NCBI GenBank assembly: GCA_947632205.1
Contig: CANROK010000009.1
Location: 1-36,325, forward strand
Reading direction: 5' to 3'
From: an uncultured Bacilli bacterium
Lineage (GTDB): Bacteria > Bacillota_I > Bacilli_A > RF39 > UBA660
Length of the DNA stretch: 36,325 nucleotides
Shown here: piece by piece, positions 1 to 7,377 of the stretch
Layout of the letters: every line of letters starts with the position of its first letter
Numbering within the stretch: position 1 is the stretch's first letter
The notes under the pieces: model-generated
Seen by the model: only the letters and a program-made list of their open reading frames with translations
What the model was told of the DNA's origin: nothing
The model's database searches: none
Program-made: the position numbers and the translations under genes

Positions 1-60
1 ACCTAAATTTTGATTTTCTTCAATTTCTTTTTTTAACTCTTCACACATATTTTTAGACAT
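1..60 (-). CDS. N-terminal fragment of an unidentified leftward gene
   Basis: Reading leftward, an ATG at 58-60 opens a frame that stays open for 20 codons to the window edge (MSKNMCEELKK..., rich in Lys and Glu). AAGGTAGG lies just upstream of the ATG, and an extended -10 (TG-A-TATAAT) lies about 20 bases further up. Only the start is visible, so no family can be named. It is divergent from the gene at 207. Confidence 0.5.
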   Translation of the reverse strand, partial: MSKNMCEELKKEIEENQNLG

Positions 61-79
61 CCTACCTTTTTATGGTAAT

Positions 80-88
80 ATTATATCA
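80..88 (-). promoter_or_regulatory. Extended -10 promoter for the leftward gene
   Basis: The minus strand reads TGATATAAT, a perfect TATAAT (80-85) preceded by the TG of an extended -10. It sits about 20 bases before the leftward ATG. No good -35 is visible. Confidence 0.5.
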
Positions 89-151
89 AATTATCTTTGC
101 GAAGAAATTTTTTTATAATTTACTCTTTTTTGCTGATTTAGTAGGTTATTA

Positions 152-181
152 TTGACATATCCTTTACTTAAATGGTATAAT
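152..181 (+). promoter_or_regulatory. Sigma-A promoter of the 227-aa gene
   Basis: A perfect TTGACA (152-157) and a perfect TATAAT (176-181) are separated by 18 bp, with TG before the -10 (TGGTATAAT). This is the best consensus promoter in the window. The start of transcription would be near 188, giving a leader of about 19 bases before the ATG at 207. Confidence 0.85.
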
Positions 182-206
182 ATTATTCCTTGAGTGGGGT
201 GTTATA

Positions 207-890
207 ATGGATAATAAAACAATATATAATTTAGTTGTTCAATATCAACTAGGTAATTATGAAGTTATAGATTTAAATGAATTAAGTGACTCAATGAATT
301 TACAAAGAACCTATGATTTAAATACATCATTAGCAAGCATTGATTCATTTACTAGTAAATATACAGCTAAAGAATTAACAGACTTTATCGTACAAGCTAA
401 TATGACTACTAAGAATTTTAATCAAGATCAATTAAGAATAATTAGTAATCATAAACATAATCATTCTGTTATGACTAAAGAAGTTTTAGATAATGTTAAA
501 GAATTTAGAGCTAGTGAAGAAGCAATTGATGTAATAACTAGTGATGGACTTAGAACAAAAGATGTATTAAGAGGTAAATTTAATAATATTATTGATAAAA
601 AATTTGATAAAATTATAGAAACTGAATATATAAATAAATTAAATGCAGCTATAGGAGATAGTGTAAAAGATATATTAAAATATGCAGTTGATAAACAAAA
701 AGTTATTAAAGATTTATTTAATAGATTTTTAAAAGTAGATAGTAGATATGGTATATGTATAATGATAAAATGTTTACCATATGAAATGGCTAGAACTCTA
801 TATTTTGTAATGAATCATGATATTATAATGCGTAAGAAAGATTCATTTGATAATACGAGAAATTTAAAAAAAGTAAATGATATTGCATAG
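207..890 (+). CDS. Unidentified 227-aa cytoplasmic protein
   Basis: This is a complete ORF with ATG at 207, a GGGGTG-like ribosome site and a strong consensus promoter. The protein is soluble, with no signal peptide or membrane segment. It is probably mostly helical and rich in Asn, Asp, Lys and Ile like its neighbours. The middle (about residues 105-170) is charged and looks helical; the end carries a Cys-containing hydrophobic stretch (YGICIMIKCLPYEMA). I recognise no family or catalytic motif. It ends inside its own terminator, 32 bases before the recombinase gene, which has its own -10, so co-transcription is not implied. It is real as a gene; its function is unknown. Confidence 0.75.
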   Translation: MDNKTIYNLVVQYQLGNYEVIDLNELSDSMNLQRTYDLNTSLASIDSFTSKYTAKELTDFIVQANMTTKNFNQDQLRIISNHKHNHSVMTKEVLDNVKEFRASEEAIDVITSDGLRTKDVLRGKFNNIIDKKFDKIIETEYINKLNAAIGDSVKDILKYAVDKQKVIKDLFNRFLKVDSRYGICIMIKCLPYEMARTLYFVMNHDIIMRKKDSFDNTRNLKKVNDIA

Positions 891-906
891 TCATTTACTT
901 TTTTTT
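866..906 (+). terminator. Intrinsic terminator overlapping the 227-aa gene end
   Basis: The arms AAAAAGTAAATGA and TCATTTACTTTTT pair around a 10-base loop that contains the TAG stop codon. A run of T follows. The last codons of the gene therefore double as the left arm. Confidence 0.85.
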
Positions 907-910
907 GTAG

Positions 911-916
911 TATAAT
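911..916 (+). promoter_or_regulatory. -10 box giving a probable leaderless recombinase mRNA
   Basis: A perfect TATAAT ends 6 bases before the ATG at 923, so transcription should begin at or next to the start codon. No Shine-Dalgarno sequence is present, and there is no clear -35. Confidence 0.6.
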
Positions 917-922
917 TTGGTT

Positions 923-1816
923 ATGAAAATAGATGATGCAATAGAAAAATTTTTAGAATATATTGTTAAAGAATTAAATTATTCTATGATTACAATGGAA
1001 GATTATAGAAGTGATTTAATATTGTATAAAGAGTATATAGATAATAATAAAATTAATTATTTAAATATTACTAAATTAGAAATAATAGAATATTTAAAAT
1101 ATTTAGATAATATCAAATATTCTAATAAATCTATTTCAAGACATTTAAGTAGTTTAAGAAGTTTTTATAATTATTTAGTTGAAATTAAAATATTAGATAA
1201 TAATATTTTTAGAAGTATTAGAAATCCTAAAGTAGAAAAGAAACTACCTAATTATTTAAGTATTGTTGAAGTAGAAGAGATACTTTCTAATATTAAAAAA
1301 AATAGTAATAATGATATAAGAGATAAATGTTTATTTGAACTATTATATTCAACGGGGATAAGAGTTAGTGAAGCTTCTAATATGAGTATAAAAGATATTG
1401 ATACAAATAATAAGAGTATTAGAGTTATCGGTAAGGGTAATAAAGAAAGAATTGTTTATTATGGTTCTTGTTTAGGAGATATTTTACATAAATATTTAAA
1501 AATAAGAGATGAATTTAATATTAATAATTTAGATTATCTATTTATTAATCAAAAGGGTGGTAAATTAAGTAGAGAATCAATTGAATATATAATTAAGAAA
1601 ATAAATAAAAAATATTTAATTAAACATAAAATTAGTCCGCATACCTTAAGACATTCTTTTGCTACTCATTTACTTGATAATGGGGCTGACATAAGAAGTG
1701 TTCAAGAATTACTAGGGCATGAGTCACTTAATACGACGGAAGTATACACTCATGTTAGTAATGAAAGACTTCGTAATGTATATTTGAAGTGTCATCCTAA
1801 TAAAAAACGTCAATAA
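923..1816 (+). CDS. Tyrosine recombinase, XerC/XerD family
   Basis: This 297-aa protein has the two-domain layout of Xer recombinases: an N-terminal SAM-like DNA-binding domain (about 1-90) and a C-terminal catalytic domain. All six catalytic residues are visible: R147 (STGIRVSE), K171 (GKGNKER), H240 and R243 (HTLRHSFATHLL), H266 (LGHESL) and the nucleophile Y275 (TEVYTHV). The length is typical. In the family it resolves chromosome dimers at dif near the division site. XerC and XerD cannot be told apart here, and a lone Xer is possible. An in-frame TTG at 917 lies inside the -10 region, so I chose ATG 923. No integrase cargo or att repeats flank it, which argues for a housekeeping role. Confidence 0.9.
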   Translation: MKIDDAIEKFLEYIVKELNYSMITMEDYRSDLILYKEYIDNNKINYLNITKLEIIEYLKYLDNIKYSNKSISRHLSSLRSFYNYLVEIKILDNNIFRSIRNPKVEKKLPNYLSIVEVEEILSNIKKNSNNDIRDKCLFELLYSTGIRVSEASNMSIKDIDTNNKSIRVIGKGNKERIVYYGSCLGDILHKYLKIRDEFNINNLDYLFINQKGGKLSRESIEYIIKKINKKYLIKHKISPHTLRHSFATHLLDNGADIRSVQELLGHESLNTTEVYTHVSNERLRNVYLKCHPNKKRQ

Positions 1817-1822
1817 AATGTC

Positions 1823-1854
1823 AAAAAAACGTGTTTTTGTAAACATGTTTTTTT
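1823..1854 (+). terminator. Intrinsic terminator after xer
   Basis: AAAAACGTGTTT pairs with AAACATGTTTTT (one G-T pair) around a short loop, followed by a T run, seven bases after the stop codon. Confidence 0.8.
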
Positions 1855-1887
1855 ATATATGTTAGAATATTGGATAGGAGGCATTTT

Positions 1888-4530
1888 ATGGCAAAAAAAT
1901 ATGTTTATTTATTTAGCGAAGGAAACAAAGACATGCGTGAACTTCTTGGTGGTAAAGGTGCTAACTTAGCTGAAATGACTAATTTAGGATTACCAATTCC
2001 TCAAGGTTTTACAGTTACTACTGAAGCATGTACAGATTACTATAATAATGGTAAGGTTATTCGTGAAGAAATTATTGATGAAATCCTTGAAGCTTTGAAA
2101 AAACTTGAAGGTATGGAAGGAAAAACATTTGGTGATGAAAATGTTCCTTTACTAGTATCAGTAAGAAGTGGTGCAAGAGCTAGTATGCCAGGTATGATGG
2201 ATACTATTCTTAACTTAGGTCTTAATGATAAATCAGTTGAGGGCTTTGCAAAGAGTACAAATAATCCAAGGTTTGCATATGATTCTTATCGAAGATTTAT
2301 TCAAATGTACTCAGATGTAGTTATGGAAGTTAATAAATCTTTCTTTGAAAAGATTATTGACGAATTAAAGAGTGAAAAAGGTATCACATATGATACAGAA
2401 ATGACTACAGAAGATTTAAAAGAATTAGTTAAAAGATTCAAAAAAGTATACAGTGATCATATGAATGGAGAAGAATTCCCACAAGACGTTAAAGAACAAT
2501 TAATGGGAGCAGTTAAAGCTGTGTTCCGTTCATGGGATAATCCAAGAGCTATTGTATATCGTAGAATGAATGATATTCCAGGCGATTGGGGAACTGCTGT
2601 AAATATTCAAGCAATGGTATTTGGTAATATGGGTGAAACATCTGGAACAGGTGTTGCCTTCACAAGAAATCCTGCTACTGGTGAAAAAGGTATTTATGGT
2701 GAATATTTAATTAATGCTCAAGGTGAAGATGTAGTTGCAGGTGTTAGAACTCCTCAACCTATTACTCAACTTGAAAAAGATTTACCTGATTGTTATAAAC
2801 AATTCATGGAACTTGCTCAAAAATTAGAAAATCACTATCGTGATATGCAAGATATGGAATTTACTATTGAAAATGGTAAATTATACTTCTTACAAACAAG
2901 AAATGGTAAGAGAACTGCTCATGCTGCAATTAAAATTGCTTGTGATTTAGTTGATGAAGGAATGATTACTCCAGAAGAAGCTGTTTTAAGAATTGAAGCT
3001 AAGAGCTTAGATCAATTACTACATCCAACATTTGATAATGCTGCTTTAAAGAAAGCTGAAGTTATTGGTGAAGGACTTCCTGCATCTCCAGGTGCTGCTG
3101 CTGGTAAAGTTGTATTTACTGCTGAAGATGCTAAATGTCAAGGTAAAGGTGGCAATGGTGAAAGAGTTGTATTAGTTAGACTTGAAACTACACCAGAAGA
3201 TATTGAAGGTATGGTAGCTAGTCAAGGTATTCTTACTGTAAGAGGTGGAAGAACTAGTCATGCTGCTGTTGTTGCTCGTGGTATGGGAACATGTTGTGTA
3301 GCTGGATGTGGTGCAATTAAAATAGATGAAGAAAAGAAAGAATTTGAACTTGGTGGATATACATTCCATGAAGGTGACTATATTTCTATTGATGGAAATA
3401 CTGGTAAAATTTATAAAGGCGATGTAGAAACTAAAGAAGCATCAATTTCTGGTGACTTTGGTAGAATAATGGATTGGGCAGATAAATATCGTAAACTAAG
3501 GGTTAGAACTAATGCTGATAATCCAAGAGATACAAAGAAAGCTGTTGAATTAGGTGCTGAAGGAATTGGTTTATGTCGTACTGAACACATGTTCTTTGAA
3601 GAAGAAAGAATTCCTAAAATTAGAAAAATGATTTTAGCTGATACAGTAGAAGAAAGAGAAAAGGCCTTAAATGAATTAATACCATTCCAAAAAGGTGACT
3701 TTAAAGCAATGTATAAGGAATTAAAAGGTCTACCTATGACAGTACGTTATTTAGACCCACCTCTACATGAATTCTTACCTAATACTGATGAAGAAATTGA
3801 AGCATTAGCCAAAGATATGGGTGTATCTGTTCAAAAGATTAAAGATAAATGTAGTGAACTTCATGAATTTAACCCAATGATGGGTCATAGAGGTTGTCGT
3901 TTAGCTGTTACTTATCCAGAAATTGCTAAGATGCAAACTCGTGCTTTAATGGAAGCTGCTATTGAAGTTAAAGAAGAAGATGGATACGATATTGTTCCTG
4001 AAATCATGATTCCATTAGTTGGTGAAGTTAAAGAACTTAAATTTGTTAAAGATGTAGTTATTGAAACTGCTGAAGAAGTTAAGAAAGAGAAGGGTAGCGA
4101 TATGGAATATCATATTGGTACTATGATTGAAATTCCAAGAGCAGCATTAACTGCTGATAAAATTGCTGAAGAAGCTGAATTCTTCTCATTTGGAACTAAC
4201 GACTTAACACAAATGACATTTGGTTTCTCAAGAGATGATGCTGGTAAATTCTTAGATGCTTATTATCAAAATAAGATTTATGAAATTGATCCATTTGCTA
4301 AACTTGATCAAACTGGTGTTGGTGCATTAATTAAAATGGCTGCTGAAAAAGGTAGAGCAACTCGTCCAAATATCAAACTTGGTATTTGTGGTGAACATGG
4401 TGGTGAACCAAGTAGTGTAGAATTCTGCCATAAAGTTGGCTTGAATTATGTATCTTGTTCTCCATATAGAGTTCCTATTGCAAGACTTGCTGCTGCTCAA
4501 GCTGCACTCAACAATGAAAGTAAAAATTAA
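1888..4530 (+). CDS. ppdK: Pyruvate, phosphate dikinase
   Basis: This cytoplasmic enzyme interconverts pyruvate + ATP + Pi and PEP + AMP + PPi. The protein has 880 aa, the usual length. Domains in order are the N-terminal ATP-grasp region (GGKGANLAEM near residue 20; SVRSGARASMPGMMDT near 95-110), the swivelling phosphohistidine domain with GGRTSHAAVVARG (catalytic H458) and the C-terminal PEP/pyruvate barrel (LGICGEHGGEPSS). AGGAGG at 1876-1881 fixes ATG 1888 over an upstream in-frame TTG. The gene stands alone between two terminators. No PPDK regulatory protein gene is adjacent. It uses more GCT, CTT and CCA codons than its neighbours, as expected for high expression. In anaerobes with PPi-linked glycolysis it often works toward pyruvate; that direction is inferred here. 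Confidence 0.97.
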   Translation: MAKKYVYLFSEGNKDMRELLGGKGANLAEMTNLGLPIPQGFTVTTEACTDYYNNGKVIREEIIDEILEALKKLEGMEGKTFGDENVPLLVSVRSGARASMPGMMDTILNLGLNDKSVEGFAKSTNNPRFAYDSYRRFIQMYSDVVMEVNKSFFEKIIDELKSEKGITYDTEMTTEDLKELVKRFKKVYSDHMNGEEFPQDVKEQLMGAVKAVFRSWDNPRAIVYRRMNDIPGDWGTAVNIQAMVFGNMGETSGTGVAFTRNPATGEKGIYGEYLINAQGEDVVAGVRTPQPITQLEKDLPDCYKQFMELAQKLENHYRDMQDMEFTIENGKLYFLQTRNGKRTAHAAIKIACDLVDEGMITPEEAVLRIEAKSLDQLLHPTFDNAALKKAEVIGEGLPASPGAAAGKVVFTAEDAKCQGKGGNGERVVLVRLETTPEDIEGMVASQGILTVRGGRTSHAAVVARGMGTCCVAGCGAIKIDEEKKEFELGGYTFHEGDYISIDGNTGKIYKGDVETKEASISGDFGRIMDWADKYRKLRVRTNADNPRDTKKAVELGAEGIGLCRTEHMFFEEERIPKIRKMILADTVEEREKALNELIPFQKGDFKAMYKELKGLPMTVRYLDPPLHEFLPNTDEEIEALAKDMGVSVQKIKDKCSELHEFNPMMGHRGCRLAVTYPEIAKMQTRALMEAAIEVKEEDGYDIVPEIMIPLVGEVKELKFVKDVVIETAEEVKKEKGSDMEYHIGTMIEIPRAALTADKIAEEAEFFSFGTNDLTQMTFGFSRDDAGKFLDAYYQNKIYEIDPFAKLDQTGVGALIKMAAEKGRATRPNIKLGICGEHGGEPSSVEFCHKVGLNYVSCSPYRVPIARLAAAQAALNNESKN

Positions 4531-4786
4531 GAATATCAAAGAAGCCAGTATTTAAGGCAAAAATGGGAATTTGTATAAAAACATAAAGTTTATTTCTAAC
4601 CATTATTTATTGATATTTATGTATGAATTAAAGACTAAAATGACTGATTATGTCGTATATTTTAGTCTTTTTTGTATTATTTGCGATAAAGACATGGATT
4701 AAAAGATATATAGAGCAATATATTATCAAATGAAAGGAATAGTAGTAAATTTAACTTGGTAAATATCAAGTAATCAATGGGTATGG
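4531..4786. other. Intergenic stretch after ppdK, no gene seen
   Basis: Apart from the ppdK terminator, this holds only very short frames without ribosome sites. A weaker dyad, ACTTG(N8)CAAGT at about 4754-4771, lies just upstream of the operator of the next operon and could be a further regulator site. Confidence 0.5.
4630..4673 (+). terminator. Intrinsic terminator downstream of ppdK
   Basis: AAAGACTAAAAT (4630-4641) pairs perfectly with ATTTTAGTCTTT (4659-4670) around a 17-base loop, followed by T residues. It lies 100 bases after the stop codon. Confidence 0.85.
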
Positions 4787-4847
4787 TAATTCCATACCCA
4801 AAATGTTATAATGTTTATATATTTACAATATTTTGGGTGTGGAATTA
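4787..4847 (+). promoter_or_regulatory. Promoter flanked by an 18-bp inverted repeat, putative operator
   Basis: TAATTCCATACCCAAAAT (4787-4804) returns in inverted orientation at 4830-4847 with one mismatch. Between the arms lies the extended -10 TG-T-TATAAT (TATAAT at 4807-4812). The left arm is also half of its own palindrome, GGGTATGG(N5)CCATACCC at 4779-4799, which covers the -35 position. Transcription should start near 4819, so the left arm is not in the RNA. The symmetry therefore most likely serves a DNA-binding regulator and not an RNA hairpin. The regulator is not evident in the window. Confidence 0.7.
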
Positions 4848-4862
4848 TTGGAGGTACAGTAT

Positions 4863-7376
4863 ATGATTGAACTTAAAAATGTAAGTAAAATTTATAAAAG
4901 TAAATCAGAGAATATTACTGCAACTGATAATATTAATTTGTCATTTCCAAGTACAGGGCTTTATGTTTTACTCGGTAAAAGTGGAAGTGGTAAATCTACA
5001 TTACTTAATTTAATCGGAGGATTAGATAATCCTACTGAAGGGAAAATAATTGTTAATAGTAATGATTTATGTGAAATGAATCAAGATGAGTTAGCCAATT
5101 ATCGAAATGAAGTAGTAGGATTTGTCTTTCAAGAGTATTATTTGTTAGAAAAATTAAATGTTTATGAAAATATAGAAATAGTATTAGAATTATTAAATAG
5201 AAAAGATAAGCATAAAATTGATATCTTAATGAAAGAACTAGATATTTACGATTTGAAATCTAGAAAAATTAAGGAATTATCGGGTGGACAAAAAGCAAGA
5301 GTAGCGATTGCTAGAGCTATTGTAAAAAATCCTAAGATAATTTTAGCCGATGAACCAACTGGTAATCTTGATAGTTCAAATTCTGAAATAATTTGGAAAA
5401 TTTTCAAAAAATTAAGTAAAGAATTTTTAGTAATAATTGTTACTCATGATGAAGATATGGCTAATAAATATGCTGATGATATAATCCTTATTGAAAATGG
5501 AAAAACTAATAAAAATATACTAGATGATAAAAAGGCAATAGAATATCCAATAAAAAAAGATAAAATAAAATTTAGTAATTTATTTAAGGTAAGTAAATAT
5601 ATTTTCAAATCTAATATTATTCGTAATTCAATAATTAGTATTATTTTTTTAGTATTTTTATTTTTATATTCTTTTCTAATTAATTTAACGAAGTTTGATG
5701 TTAATAAATCTCATGTTGAGGCATTACAGCTTAACTTCAAAAATGATTATAATATTCACTTAGTTAGAAATTCTGTAGATGGTTACCATAGTTGGCAATT
5801 TAAGAAAAATGAAATAGACGATATAACAAATTATTTAGATAAAAATAATATTAAATATGAAATTGAGAATACAATAACTGGTAATTATCAAAACATGGTA
5901 ATTCAATTTGCTAGTAAAATAATAGAAGAAACATCTGAAAGTTATGGTATAGTATGTAATAAATTAATGAACTATGTTAAATCATTTATAGAAGTTAAAA
6001 AAGAGAATTTTGATAAAAAATATATTGGCAGTTATCCTAATGGTAAAAATGAAATTTTAATTTCCAATTTATTTGCAAGATTTATTATAGAACATGGTTT
6101 AATTGACAAAAATGGAAATGAGTACTATCCAAAAAGTTATGATGAAATTATTAATGATGGGATATTTATTCAATTAGATCCTACAATTAATGTATACTTT
6201 AAAATAACCGGTATTTATGATTTAGATTATGACATAGATACCTTTAAGAATAAAAGTGTTAAATATGTAAAAAATGAATTTGGCACTGATACTGTTGTTT
6301 TTGATGAAGAATTGAGATATTTTTATAACAAAACCTTTGTTATTTATGTTAATGATAATTTCTTTGATACATTAGATATATCTCAAAATAATTCAATAAA
6401 TAATGAATTGTTTAAAAGTTATCTTTTCGTAGATAATGAATATAAGTTTATTGATTATAATAGTAGTGCTTGGACAATACCATATTATTTAAATAATATA
6501 TATCAATTAAATGATAATGAAATAGTTCTTAATAAATATTTATTAAATTTATTATCTAAAAACGATTTTGAGAATAAATTTAGTAATCAAACAGAATTAT
6601 CAGAAAGAGATTTTGCTTTATTATATATGAAAGATAATGGTATATTGAATGAAAATATTGATTTATTTATTGCTGATCCTTATGATTATTCTTTTGCTAA
6701 TGATATGGAAAAATATAGGGTTAAAATTGTTGATTATATTTCTTCAATAGACAATGGTCAATTTCATTCCAATTCTTTTTTGGTATCTAACAATGTTTTA
6801 GAAAACTATCTTATTAATACAAATAATGTCGATACAATAGAAATAACAGAGAAAAATAATGATAAATTAATTTTTCTTCTAAATAATTTTACAAATAATG
6901 ATAAATATAGTATATTTACGGTATTATCTGATGAAATAAATCCTATGATTGATACAATTAATAAGACTTCAACATTTGCTAAATATAGCTCAATAGTTAT
7001 GTTAGTATTTTTAATCATCTTAATGTTGTTAATTAATTTAATTATATTGTTTTCTAATAAAAAAGATTTTGGAATTATGAAATCTTTAGGTTTTAAAAAT
7101 AAAGACATTATAAAAATATATAGTTTATTAATATTAATGTTAACATTTATTCCTTTTATAATAGTTATAATTTGTCTATTACCAGGTTCTTATTTAGTTA
7201 ACAATTATATATCAAAAGAAATAGGGTTTAAAATTAATTTGATTTATCAAAATTGGTATCTTTATCCTAGTATAATATTATCTTATTTTATTATTTTATA
7301 TGTTTCAGCCATATTACCAATTAAAAAACTTTTAAAGTTAAATCCAATAGACATAATAAAAAAGGAAAAAGATTAA
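4863..7376 (+). CDS. ABC half-transporter, ATPase fused to FtsX-like permease (pair 1, first)
   Basis: This 837-aa fusion protein is of the MacB/FtsX superfamily. The N-terminal ATPase has Walker A GKSGSGKST (38-46), a Q-loop (FVFQEYYLL), signature LSGGQ (139-143), Walker B ILADEP (D163, E164) and the H-loop H195. A first membrane segment follows at about 252-278, then a large extracytoplasmic domain (about 285-690) and three further membrane segments. This is the four-segment FtsX layout. The motif GSYPNGKNEILISN resembles the core of MacB-type ectodomains. GGAGG at 4850 fixes ATG 4863. Only one base separates it from the similar next gene, so the two probably form a heterodimer. Substrate unknown; such machines handle lipoproteins, peptides or antibiotics, or transmit force across the membrane. 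Confidence 0.9.
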   Translation: MIELKNVSKIYKSKSENITATDNINLSFPSTGLYVLLGKSGSGKSTLLNLIGGLDNPTEGKIIVNSNDLCEMNQDELANYRNEVVGFVFQEYYLLEKLNVYENIEIVLELLNRKDKHKIDILMKELDIYDLKSRKIKELSGGQKARVAIARAIVKNPKIILADEPTGNLDSSNSEIIWKIFKKLSKEFLVIIVTHDEDMANKYADDIILIENGKTNKNILDDKKAIEYPIKKDKIKFSNLFKVSKYIFKSNIIRNSIISIIFLVFLFLYSFLINLTKFDVNKSHVEALQLNFKNDYNIHLVRNSVDGYHSWQFKKNEIDDITNYLDKNNIKYEIENTITGNYQNMVIQFASKIIEETSESYGIVCNKLMNYVKSFIEVKKENFDKKYIGSYPNGKNEILISNLFARFIIEHGLIDKNGNEYYPKSYDEIINDGIFIQLDPTINVYFKITGIYDLDYDIDTFKNKSVKYVKNEFGTDTVVFDEELRYFYNKTFVIYVNDNFFDTLDISQNNSINNELFKSYLFVDNEYKFIDYNSSAWTIPYYLNNIYQLNDNEIVLNKYLLNLLSKNDFENKFSNQTELSERDFALLYMKDNGILNENIDLFIADPYDYSFANDMEKYRVKIVDYISSIDNGQFHSNSFLVSNNVLENYLINTNNVDTIEITEKNNDKLIFLLNNFTNNDKYSIFTVLSDEINPMIDTINKTSTFAKYSSIVMLVFLIILMLLINLIILFSNKKDFGIMKSLGFKNKDIIKIYSLLILMLTFIPFIIVIICLLPGSYLVNNYISKEIGFKINLIYQNWYLYPSIILSYFIILYVSAILPIKKLLKLNPIDIIKKEKD

Positions 7377-7377
7377 A

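Noticed and set aside
923-1816. Integrase of a mobile element
   Set aside because: Size and motifs fit housekeeping Xer; there is no cargo, att repeat or tRNA junction nearby.
3172-3369. Leftward ORFs opposite ppdK (also at 4327-4539) and many other antisense ORFs
   Set aside because: They lie entirely within strongly conserved genes, have no ribosome site and give low-complexity products; they are shadows.
4787-4847. Terminal inverted repeats of a tiny mobile element
   Set aside because: No target duplication or transposase is seen, and the 61-bp unit contains exactly a promoter core, so an operator is the simpler reading.
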